Part shown: positions 27,396-36,083 of the stretch, in pieces | How positions within the stretch are numbered: the first letter of the stretch is position 1 | Layout of the letters: every line of letters begins with the position of its first letter | From: Promicromonospora iranensis | GTDB lineage: Bacteria; Actinomycetota; Actinomycetes; Actinomycetales; Cellulomonadaceae | Length of the DNA stretch: 64,000 bases | NCBI RefSeq assembly: GCF_028994775.1 | Contig: NZ_JAJQMN010000003.1 | Location: 62,001 to 126,000, forward strand | Direction: 5' to 3' | Program-made: the position numbers and the translations under genes | Notes under the pieces: generated by a model | Databases searched by the model: none | The model's input: only the letters and a program-made list of their open reading frames with translations | What the model was told of the DNA's origin: nothing

Positions 27396-28388
27396 CTACC
27401 GCAACTCAAGGTCCGACTGACGAATGTCGATGCCGTCGTATCCGGATGTCTCCAACACTTCCGCGAGCCACGTCCTTGCCTCGTCAAAGTCGTTCCTCGG
27501 GCTGACGTAGACCGCCTGAATCGGCAGCAGGCTGTAGCCGGCTTGGAAGACCGCTGGCTCGTGGTGATCCCAGTCGGTCGCGAAGCGATCTGCGCCTGTC
27601 GCACCAGTCAGACGGAGGATCTTCCTTTCACCGACCTGTTGGATCCCACCGCTGACGTGGGAGCGGGAGAGGGCGTAGCGAATCTCGTCCTCGAACGAAA
27701 AGATCTCGTTCTTGATCGTCGCGGCAGCGCTCGTGTAAATGCTGCTAAGCCGATCACGCAAGAACTGCGTTCCGTCGAAATCTTCGTCGCTCCAGCCCGG
27801 CTGGCCGACTGCCCACTCCTGGATGAAGCCCCACAGTCCTCGCTCGGCGGCGGTGAGCTGCTGCTCCTCGCCGTAGTGCATCGAGAGCCACCTCAAAGGG
27901 AGCTCATCGTGGAAGGTGAATGACTCTTCGCGCGCCTGCCCCACGACGGGCAGCCTCACGCCTTTCGGGATTCCGATCGAGAAGCCGTCCTTGCCGCCAT
28001 ACTCCTCCCACTGCTTCTTGATGTCACCGTTGCGGGAGAAGCAGCAGGCGAAGGCACTACCGACGAACAGGTCGCTGCTCGCCCGCTCGACCCACTCTCC
28101 GATCTCGTCCCAGTCGTAGCCCGGCTCGTCTCGGGGATCCCACTCGTCGACCAGCTTGGCCCAGGCGCGAGCTACCACCTGGTTGCCGTTCTTGAGTTCA
28201 CCCTTGTCGCAGAACCCCTCGACGTCCATTCCCCAGAAGGCATGCTGCGTCAGGATAGATTCGGTGGTCTTCCGGTCCCGGTAGTGCCACACGAGCTCTC
28301 CGTCATCGACGGAGGAGTCCTCGTCAGGGCTGGTGGAGTCGTCTGGCTCGTCCTGTCCATTTAGGTCGCCAAGCCGCACGTTGGGCAT
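27396..28388 (-). CDS. DUF2971-like protein
   Basis: 330 residues. An acidic N-terminus precedes LVWHYRDRKTTESILTQHAF, then FACCFSRNGDIKKQWEEYGG and IFSFEDEIRYALSR, the same order of blocks as in DUF2971. It is only distantly similar to the protein at 25965-26951, so the two are not a recent duplication. ATG start at 28388. Confidence 0.75.
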   Translation of the reverse strand: MPNVRLGDLNGQDEPDDSTSPDEDSSVDDGELVWHYRDRKTTESILTQHAFWGMDVEGFCDKGELKNGNQVVARAWAKLVDEWDPRDEPGYDWDEIGEWVERASSDLFVGSAFACCFSRNGDIKKQWEEYGGKDGFSIGIPKGVRLPVVGQAREESFTFHDELPLRWLSMHYGEEQQLTAAERGLWGFIQEWAVGQPGWSDEDFDGTQFLRDRLSSIYTSAAATIKNEIFSFEDEIRYALSRSHVSGGIQQVGERKILRLTGATGADRFATDWDHHEPAVFQAGYSLLPIQAVYVSPRNDFDEARTWLAEVLETSGYDGIDIRQSDLELR

Positions 28389-28498
28389 GTCTCAGAACTT
28401 AGTGCTTGAGCCAGCAGGCAACCAGGCCGACGATCGCCAGCCGTCTCCGAGTTGGCGCAGGACCGTTCAGTACCCGATGGCGCGCCGGTCGAACGAGC

Positions 28499-28522
28499 GG
28501 CGCGTGCGCGTGCGCGTGCGCT
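28499..28522. repeat. Short GCGCGT tandem repeat
   Basis: About four hexamer units of a GCGTGC type, upstream of the minus-strand gene at 27396-28388. Low-complexity; may be chance. Confidence 0.4.
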
Positions 28523-28577
28523 CGGATCTTGCCCTGCACCCGACCCAGCCGTAGAACCGACACCGAGAACTTCGAAG

Positions 28578-29582
28578 CTAGAAATCAGCCGTGGGAGCGT
28601 CCACAGCTAGTGCTGGGTTGCCCAGCGGGTGCGTCGTGGCATCGAAGAACCGGGGCTGGAGCCCACGGAACTGATCGTAGAGTTCCGCCTTGCGCCGCTG
28701 CACCGCCGCTTCTCCCCCAGGGCGGACAGAAAAGGCAATGCGCCTTCCTGCCGTATGCCCGACGCGGAGCGCGTCACGAATGTGCTTGTCTTGAATCGAC
28801 AGTGAGTGGCCGAACACAACGATGTCGCCGGCGTCGGCAGTTAGTGCATTGAGGCAATGACTCAAGTACGGAGAACGGCGAATGGTCCGCGACTTCTCCT
28901 CGGATGTACCCTCGGACACAAACAGTGGCCTGATCTGAGAATCTGGGCGGTATTGGGATGCAATCTGGCGAAGACTCCGACCCTCTCGACTGGCCCACTT
29001 TCCGTTTACCCCGTCATCGTCCTGCCACAGGTGGATCGCACCATGGAGGTAGTAAACGGTTGTCCGCGCAAACAAGCCTGGGTTGAACCTGAGCTCGTCC
29101 TGGCCCGAGAACAGATCCGTCGTACCCTGCAGATGCTGGCGATCCCCACTCATCAGGGACCAGTAGATGAGCAGGTCGTAGTTAGTCGTGAAGACCGCTG
29201 AGTGAAACTTCAATGCATCCGCTACGACGGTGGCACACTCGTCACTAAGGAGCCCCCATTCCATGTGTGCATCGTTGACGACGTTGAACAGACTGTCCCG
29301 AATCTCGTCGTAAAGCGCGCCCACCGCGTCAACCGGCTTTCTCAGTGCTTGAAGGACCACTCGCGCGTGCTGGATGTACTCAAGCGCCGTCTCGAAGTTG
29401 GTACCAACCGGCCCGAATATATGTCGTGCTGAGACACTGAGGATCGCCTTCTCAAACAGGCTGTCGTACCCGAAGGCTGGCCAAATGTTCATGCTCGCAC
29501 CGTTACCAAACAGGAGCGTGGGCCAGCTGCCGTCCGAACTCAAGTCCGACCAGCTCTCCAGTTCAGCGTCGATTGCCGTCAC
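28578..29582 (-). CDS. SIR2-like protein of the DUF4917 type
   Basis: 334 residues from the GTG at 29582; the frame is open to a TTG at 29645. SIR2-like nucleotide-binding blocks are TLLFGNGASMNIWPAFGYDS, SAVFTTNYDLLIYWSL, VYYLHGAIHLW and DIVVFGHSLSIQDKHI. Related SIR2-fold proteins in defence systems hydrolyse NAD+ on infection; whether this one does is not shown. It has no separate effector or ATPase domain. It is on the same strand as the nuclease-like gene upstream (29804-30745), 221 bases away. Confidence 0.85.
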   Translation of the reverse strand: MTAIDAELESWSDLSSDGSWPTLLFGNGASMNIWPAFGYDSLFEKAILSVSARHIFGPVGTNFETALEYIQHARVVLQALRKPVDAVGALYDEIRDSLFNVVNDAHMEWGLLSDECATVVADALKFHSAVFTTNYDLLIYWSLMSGDRQHLQGTTDLFSGQDELRFNPGLFARTTVYYLHGAIHLWQDDDGVNGKWASREGRSLRQIASQYRPDSQIRPLFVSEGTSEEKSRTIRRSPYLSHCLNALTADAGDIVVFGHSLSIQDKHIRDALRVGHTAGRRIAFSVRPGGEAAVQRRKAELYDQFRGLQPRFFDATTHPLGNPALAVDAPTADF

Positions 29583-29803
29583 GCTACCGAGCGTACTGAG
29601 CGTTGCTGCCACCCTCAGCCGATGAGCGGGTGAAGACGCCACCAATCCAGGAGCGCACCGACTCGGCAGCCTGAATACGCCGCCTCCGACGGCGGGCCGA
29701 CCGCGACGTCAGCGGTACGTACAGCATGTGCGCGGCTTGCCGATCAACGTGGCGCCGAGCAACGCCCGGTGGAGCACAGACCGTCGAGTCGCCGAACGAG
29801 GTT

Positions 29804-30745
29804 TCAGTCCCGCTGCCACGGGGGCACATTAGAAACCCCGTCGGGAACCCATTGTCGCGGATGCCTACCCTCGGTGGTATACGCAAGCGGATCCTCCCCG
29901 ACTCGCTTTGCGAGGGCGGCAGCGAATGCCAGACGATCGACGACATAGTCCTCGAATCCATCTTCGGTGACAATGTCGAATTCAAAGAGCCCGTCGACGT
30001 TCTTACTCTTTAGTTGCCGGACCACCGTCGCCCAACTTCGCTGTTGCACCTTATATTCTGAACTTGAAGCGTCAACGACGTACAGGGGACTTCCAATGAG
30101 GACAACGGGGAAGTGCAGACCAAACTCTGCCCATCCAGATCGCTGACCACCGGTCGGTGGTGCGACCCTGCCGCGCAGAGGTTCCTGGGATGCCAGTAGC
30201 GCCTTTGCGAGCGGATAGACCAGCTCAGTAAAAATTCCACTGTTCGAGGCACCCCACGCCCCTTGCCGCTCACGCTCAAGCCGCGTCAGCTGAGTCAGTC
30301 TAAAGTTGTCGTCTCCGTGTTGCACTGCGAGAGCGCGAAATCCCATCAGCCCCCAAGCAGGGAAATGAGACACCAGCATATTATCGCCCTGCATTTTCTC
30401 TGACCAGATCTCCTTGGTCGGGAGTGCATGCTGCCTTGGATTCTTCTCGAACCGCGCCTCGGGCATTGCGTAGCCGATCCCAGCGAACGGCAACGCGCTC
30501 TGCTTACACTCCACGAGAAACCGGGCCGTTACCGTGACTCGGGAACGCTCGTCGCACATTAGCTCCTTGTAGGAAAATACGTCTAGCTCACGGGATATGG
30601 TGGGAGTATCTGGATCTTGATACGCCCATCCGATGTGTGGTTCCATTCCGTTAGCAGCGAGCACCCTGAGTGCGTGGTGCTCCAGCAACCATCCAGCTCT
30701 TGTTACCGCGCTCAGCAGCTCTCCGTCATCTGGCCATTGCCCCAT
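29804..30745 (-). CDS. PD-(D/E)XK nuclease-like protein
   Basis: 313 residues. LLEHHALRVLAANG, then PTISRELDVFSYKEL and ARFLVECKQSALPF give the ELD...ECK core of restriction-type nuclease folds at about residues 52-80. The rest is not recognised. ATG at 30745. With the SIR2-like gene downstream on the same strand it could form a two-gene defence unit; this is inferred from order only. Confidence 0.72.
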   Translation of the reverse strand: MGQWPDDGELLSAVTRAGWLLEHHALRVLAANGMEPHIGWAYQDPDTPTISRELDVFSYKELMCDERSRVTVTARFLVECKQSALPFAGIGYAMPEARFEKNPRQHALPTKEIWSEKMQGDNMLVSHFPAWGLMGFRALAVQHGDDNFRLTQLTRLERERQGAWGASNSGIFTELVYPLAKALLASQEPLRGRVAPPTGGQRSGWAEFGLHFPVVLIGSPLYVVDASSSEYKVQQRSWATVVRQLKSKNVDGLFEFDIVTEDGFEDYVVDRLAFAAALAKRVGEDPLAYTTEGRHPRQWVPDGVSNVPPWQRD

Positions 30746-31420
30746 GCGTCGATCGTATGGCCAGGTCCGCCCGAATACGGCAGTTCGGGCATCCCGCCTT
30801 GGTCCGCTGTGCAGCTAGCCGCAACGCTGGACGAGTGTCGATCTGCCGGTGCCGGTGGGAATGGTGTCTCCGAGCAGCGGGACGCGGCGCTAATTCAAGA
30901 GCCCAGCTTTGACTCGTGCGCCGAGCATCCGGCGCGGTACGGTCCCGTGTGCTTCGCGAGCCGGGAGAATTAGGGTCCGCCGTCTGGTACACGCCTCAGC
31001 CCAGGCCTGAAACACCGCCAGCCCGACGACGCCGTCCCCAACGGTGGAAGCAAGATGTCGTGGCGCTGATTGGGCTGGCCCGTCGACTCTCAGCGTAAGC
31101 CCATAGTGCTGCGTCGGAAGCTGGCGGCGAGGGAGAGCCCGGCTTCGTCTGAGCATTTCCAGCCCGCTGAATGCGCATTCCGACGTCGGCTGCGTTCAGC
31201 GCGACTACGATCAGCTCGACCCCCTGGCGCCCTCGGCTCCGTGGTCGCCGTGCCGACGCGGACAGCGCGGCAGCAAAGTCGCTCCCTCGGATGGCATGAG
31301 GATGGCCTGGTCGGCCTCGTGGAAACCTGGGACGATCCCCTGGTGGCGGGAAAAGGCGGGAAGCGCGGCCCGAAGCGGGCTGTGGCTCGGCCGCGGAAAG
31401 GACCAGCACATGGCACGACG
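30746..31420. promoter_or_regulatory. Divergent region before the large NTPase gene
   Basis: Lies between the nuclease-like gene (minus) and the large plus-strand gene. The frame of the large gene is open from 31070, so part may be coding, but the translation before about 31421 is Arg/Ser-rich and featureless. Confidence 0.4.
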
Positions 31421-34400
31421 GTGGCGGCGAACTCCCCGCACCCGAGTTCAGTCACGGAACAGGGCACCCGGAGTGACGCATCGGTCGGGGGCGAAGCCGC
31501 TGCCGCTCTGTGGACAGAGTCTCGCTCCGGGGCGACAGCTGGCCGCGGATTCCACTACCAGGATGCTGTAGGTGCATGGCTTTGTGGGCAGCTTCTAGAC
31601 GGCTCACTCGATTTTGACCGCGTCGTGCCTGAGGGCGATGAGGACCTGTCATGCGAGGGACCCCAGAGCTGGGACGTACAGGTCAAGTCTCGCCAGGAAC
31701 GCATCGGCGACTTCTCTGCATCCGAGGTCGCGGGACATCTGCTTGATATTGCAGAACGACGTGCGCGGCGTGAGGCGGCGGGTATCTCTGGCCAACCTGT
31801 CCTCGTGCTGGAACGCCCCGTAGACGGGGAGCTCTTCGCTCAGTGGGGCACACCGATTGACGCGCTGCCGAACGACCACGCCGTTTCTGTGGCTCTCCGC
31901 CGCCTGGGCTCCCGCCGAGGGCTGACCGATCCCGAGATTGAGTCGGTCGCTCGCTTGGTGAGCGTTTTCGTCCTTCCGTGGCGAGCCGCCGCGGAACAGG
32001 CGCGTGGGGCTGTCGCATCGCGTCACGGTTTGTTGCCGATGTCAGCCGAGCCCGTGGTCCTGGCGTTGAGGGACCAGATAGCGGCAAGGTCAGATGCCAA
32101 CGCTGCTGCCACTCGCGCAAATCGCGAGGGGCTCGATCGCACGTCCATTGAGCGCGTCTGCGTCGAGGTCATAGGGATCCTGGATCAGCAGGCGCTCCAG
32201 GAAGCGCTGACGAACAAGTTGTGCGAACCAGCGGATTTCGACTCACCATTGGCAAGCCCGGGCTTCTACGAGGGCGTGGCTGTCCAGCCGGGTCACATCG
32301 CAGCAGGTTTGCCAACACCGCGCCCCGATGTCACCGGGCGAGTCGTGGCGGCCCTGGAGAGAGATACTTCCGTACTTGTGACGGGACCGTCCGGAGTCGG
32401 CAAGTCGACGGTGACGTGGGCTGCTGCCTATTCGACGCGCCACATCCTCTGGTACCGCGTCCGGCGGCTACGCGAGTCAGACGTCAACGCGATCGTTCGC
32501 CTGGCACGCGCGTACCGCCCGTCAAGTCGGTCACCGGTCGGATTCGTCGTTGATGGTGTGGCCGCCGGTGCGCTCCAAGCCTGGGACGATCTGCGTGGCG
32601 AGCTCGCGACCGTCCCCCATGTCGTCCTACTCGGTTCCGTACGAACTGAAGATCTGCTGCTACTGCGTAGCACTGCAGAGTCCACGACGATCGACGTCCG
32701 GCTCGACGAGGCGGTCGCGGCCCAGATCCACGCGGGTCTCCAGCGTTCCGGTGCTACAACGACCGCCCACTGGCGAGAGGCGTACGACGCGGCAAACGGT
32801 CTCACCCTGGAGTACACCCACCTCCTGACCAGAGGTCGGCGGCTACAGGACGTGCTGACCGAACAGGTCCACCGACGGGTCATAGAACAGCGAGACACGG
32901 AACTGAAGATCATCGCACTGGTCGCAACTGCTCACCGATGGGCAGTCGACCTGCCTATGCGAGCGGTCCAGCGGCAGATCGGTGCACCGGACTCAGATTT
33001 CCGAGAGGCTCTTGCGCGTCTCAACGAGGAGCACCTCGTGCACATCGACGGCACGCAACTGACCGGCCTGCACCAGCTGCGCTCCACGGCGTTGTCGGTG
33101 GCCGTCCACGACGTGCCGCCACCGGCCCTCCAAGACTCTGTCGAGACGATCCTGGCAATGTTCGACGACGTGCAACTGCAGTCGTTCATCGTCGGGGTGC
33201 TGAGCGACGTTCCCACGCTCAGCGACTTCGTTGTCGCACGGTCCCTTGTGGAACTTGAACGCCGTAACACCCCAGAAGCTTGGACTGCGACGCTTCAGGC
33301 ACTTCGAATAGTTGACTTCCAGCAGACCGCCAGCCGATGGTCATTGATCCTCGAGAAGCACGGTGTCCAGCCTGCACTCCGGTCGGTGACTCTCCAGCTT
33401 GCACTCCTCAAGAACAAGGCCGACCTCGATCTGAGGCCCGAGATCACCGCCGCGGTCTCCGAGATTGCTCCGGACTCGTCAGGCCCGTCACCCCTGCGAG
33501 ACGAACTCGTCCACACCGCCGGCATCGCCGAGCTCTCGGACGTCCTCGCGACCTGCAGCGACGTACCGAGCGCGCTGAGACTCCTCGGGGTACTCGCAGG
33601 CACAAATCTCCGCCTCTCCGATGCGATCAGGCCCTGGCCCCAGGATTGCTCGCTTGTCGTGATGCTCACTGCGGCCTCAGGGGAACAGCTCGGCGATATC
33701 CTTGCCGCTGCGATGGATGTGTCGCTGGAGACTGCCGTGGCACTGTACGAAGCCGCTGGCGGACAAGAGTCCGTATTTAATCGGCTACGGGCCCACACAC
33801 CGTTCCTTGTCGAGGTCAGCGTGGTGGAACGCGCCGACGAACTCGTTGGCTACGCCCGTCTGATGCACATTTCAGACCGCGCTATCCCCGACATCGATGC
33901 GGTGGTGCGCACCTTTGCGCGGATCATGCTGCGATGCCTCCCTCAGTGCCTCTCCGTCGACGTTCAGGCACTCCTCCCAGGAGAGGTCCCCCTTCATATG
34001 GGCGACCTCACCAGCGGGATCAGTCAGCTCTCCCGCCGCTACGACCACGCGACAACCGCAGTCACCTGGAACCGCATGCGACCCCAGATCACAGCCCTTA
34101 CCTCCGGTGCAATGCAACCGACAGAACGGGCACTGATCGCACGAACCCTCGTGGCCGACGCCTGCCGGTACCTGGACCAATTGACACGAGCCTGGTGCGT
34201 GTCTCGTGGTCGCCCTGAGGAGGCAGCTGAGATTGAGTCCCAGCGACAGGCCTTGCGATCGCGAGCCGACAAGTTAACACTGCCGATCGACCGTGCCGAC
34301 CTGTTCAGCGTCGCCGCCGACGGGACAGCGCCAGCCCCCCGGAACGATGCCCTGCATACCCTGATCCAGGGCATCGTGGACAACCTCACGCCCGAACTAC

Positions 34401-35434
34401 AGTCCCTCGACCCCGGCTGGGCCCGCTTGGTCGGGTTCACCGGAGACACACTCCGGAAACTCGCCGCACGCACAACGGAAGACGAGCGCTGGGACCTGAT
34501 CGACGAGGCTGCACCGCTCGAGCTCCAGCAGATGGACGAGATGCTCGCCGACCTTCACGCAGTGCTTGCCGAGCTGGCTTGGGGCGATCTCACTCCCCCA
34601 GCAATTGTCTCCATAGCCCGTGAAGGTCCGTACAAGACTGCCCTGCACCGTGTAGCAGACCGTGCTCGGGATTCTGCCGCAGCACAACTCACGAAGAGGA
34701 TCGAGCAGTTGCGGGCCGCCGCACACGATGAGGGGCTCGACATCCAGGTCTGGGTTCGTCCTATGGACGAACCTGCGGCCCACGAATGGCCTCCTGAGCA
34801 GATCGCCATCGGCGTGCGCCAGTCAGCTATACACGAGTGGGCCGAGTCTCTCGCAAAACTCACCGCCATACTCCAGACGTACGATCAGTCCTCTGACGGC
34901 GGTCGACCGCCAATCCTCTTGGTCCCACTTGTCGCCGGGCGTCCAGTGCGTGCCCTCGCACGCCAGATTCAGTTCTCTATTCTGCCCAATCCGGAACTCT
35001 TCGATACGTGGACCGAACAGCTCGGCCAGCCCCACGACACGCCACTCACCGACGCGGTGAGCGCAGCACACCAGGCGCTTCAAGGGCTGTCTGGTCTCGC
35101 CGCACTCACTGAACGGCGGCCGGATGTCACGTCCCTGCAGGAGTTCGCTGACCAGGAGCAGTCCCGGTTCCTAGCGGCATTTCACTCGATCACCGAACTG
35201 GACGACAGTCAGGTTGTCGACGCCGTCGCCCGCCACGTCGCTGCTCTTGGTGAGCGCGTTCAAGGAGAGTTCGGCGAGCCGGTGGGCGTCTCCGACACTC
35301 TGGCCGCCGGTATCGCGACAGGCACTGTAACGGGTTCATCCGTCGACATGACGGACCTCGATCGACTCTTGACGATCAGCCTCCAATGGGACCTAGACCC
35401 AGAACTGGCGACGCGTCTCCTCAGCGACACGTGA
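31421..35434 (+). CDS. DUF4297-like nuclease/P-loop NTPase protein, possibly Avs-like
   Basis: About 1,337 residues from a GTG at 31421 (frame open to 31070, so the start is uncertain). At the N-terminus GRGFHYQDAVGAWLCGQLL and EGDEDLSCEGPQSWDVQVKS form the E...D...QxK core of the DUF4297/Cap4 nuclease type. Residues about 320-330 are a Walker A (VLVTGPSGVGKST) and about 372-379 a Walker B-like VGFVVDGV. The remaining roughly 900 residues are helical and unrecognised, where a STAND protein would have its sensor. Nuclease-NTPase-sensor order and size match Avs-type antiphage proteins. It runs convergently into a truncated SIR2 gene with a 42-base overlap. Confidence 0.75.
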   Translation: MAANSPHPSSVTEQGTRSDASVGGEAAAALWTESRSGATAGRGFHYQDAVGAWLCGQLLDGSLDFDRVVPEGDEDLSCEGPQSWDVQVKSRQERIGDFSASEVAGHLLDIAERRARREAAGISGQPVLVLERPVDGELFAQWGTPIDALPNDHAVSVALRRLGSRRGLTDPEIESVARLVSVFVLPWRAAAEQARGAVASRHGLLPMSAEPVVLALRDQIAARSDANAAATRANREGLDRTSIERVCVEVIGILDQQALQEALTNKLCEPADFDSPLASPGFYEGVAVQPGHIAAGLPTPRPDVTGRVVAALERDTSVLVTGPSGVGKSTVTWAAAYSTRHILWYRVRRLRESDVNAIVRLARAYRPSSRSPVGFVVDGVAAGALQAWDDLRGELATVPHVVLLGSVRTEDLLLLRSTAESTTIDVRLDEAVAAQIHAGLQRSGATTTAHWREAYDAANGLTLEYTHLLTRGRRLQDVLTEQVHRRVIEQRDTELKIIALVATAHRWAVDLPMRAVQRQIGAPDSDFREALARLNEEHLVHIDGTQLTGLHQLRSTALSVAVHDVPPPALQDSVETILAMFDDVQLQSFIVGVLSDVPTLSDFVVARSLVELERRNTPEAWTATLQALRIVDFQQTASRWSLILEKHGVQPALRSVTLQLALLKNKADLDLRPEITAAVSEIAPDSSGPSPLRDELVHTAGIAELSDVLATCSDVPSALRLLGVLAGTNLRLSDAIRPWPQDCSLVVMLTAASGEQLGDILAAAMDVSLETAVALYEAAGGQESVFNRLRAHTPFLVEVSVVERADELVGYARLMHISDRAIPDIDAVVRTFARIMLRCLPQCLSVDVQALLPGEVPLHMGDLTSGISQLSRRYDHATTAVTWNRMRPQITALTSGAMQPTERALIARTLVADACRYLDQLTRAWCVSRGRPEEAAEIESQRQALRSRADKLTLPIDRADLFSVAADGTAPAPRNDALHTLIQGIVDNLTPELQSLDPGWARLVGFTGDTLRKLAARTTEDERWDLIDEAAPLELQQMDEMLADLHAVLAELAWGDLTPPAIVSIAREGPYKTALHRVADRARDSAAAQLTKRIEQLRAAAHDEGLDIQVWVRPMDEPAAHEWPPEQIAIGVRQSAIHEWAESLAKLTAILQTYDQSSDGGRPPILLVPLVAGRPVRALARQIQFSILPNPELFDTWTEQLGQPHDTPLTDAVSAAHQALQGLSGLAALTERRPDVTSLQEFADQEQSRFLAAFHSITELDDSQVVDAVARHVAALGERVQGEFGEPVGVSDTLAAGIATGTVTGSSVDMTDLDRLLTISLQWDLDPELATRLLSDT

Positions 35435-36013
35435 GCGAGTACGCCAGGCGCGAGATTGCAGGTCCTCGGCCCATAGTCGATGACCGCACTCGGTTGGTGG
35501 CTCGACATCCTCCGCCCGTAGCGCGCGCTCCATGAGCTGGTCGAAGTTCAGGGTGACGAAAATCCGCAGAAGACCGGACTTGGCCAGGCGGGCAAGCGCG
35601 ATGTGCGCGGGACTGGGCTGGGTGGAGCGCGCATCCTGATCGCGCGGATCCGGCTCGAAGAAACTGCGAAGGATGGCCTGCCGCTCATGCTGAGTAGGAG
35701 CCAGCTCCTCCAGCAAGCCCTGGTAGGTGGGATCTGTGCCGAACTGCTCGCGATACCACTGGTGAGGCGATCCAGAAATAGCAGCGCGGCGCATGACAGC
35801 GATCCGGCGGATCAGCTCCTCCTGCACGCCCCAGGCTGAAGGGACGCCCGCGGCAATGGATACCCCGGCGCCCGGGAGCACAGCGTGTGAGCTCGGCACC
35901 GCCTGTAGCGCGCTCGCCAGCATCAGGATCGGATCAAAAGCAGACCCTCGAACGTGGTCCGCCACCCGTCCTCCCCCGTCCGCATCTGGCGCCGGAGCCT
36001 CGGTCGTTGTCAT
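35393..36013 (-). pseudogene. SIR2-domain gene truncated at the 3' end
   Basis: 206 residues from the ATG at 36013 (frame open to 36079). SSHAVLPGAGVSIAAGVPSAWG is the NAD-binding start of a SIR2-like domain, followed by TYQGLLEELAPTQHERQAIL and RIFVTLNFDQLMERALRAED. Homology stops near AEDVEPPTEC, well before the end of a SIR2 domain, and the frame runs out in DNA overlapping the 3' end of the large NTPase gene. The missing part was probably lost when that gene was brought next to it. Confidence 0.75.
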
Positions 36014-36083
36014 GAGCTGACCGTACGGCCCGCCACCCACATTCCGGATTCCACGTGCCAAGTGAGGCCTGCCCATCAAGGCG

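Noticed and set aside
28499-28522. GCGTGC tandem repeat as a CRISPR-like or regulatory array
   Set aside because: Units are only six bases with no spacers; consistent with slippage in GC-rich DNA.
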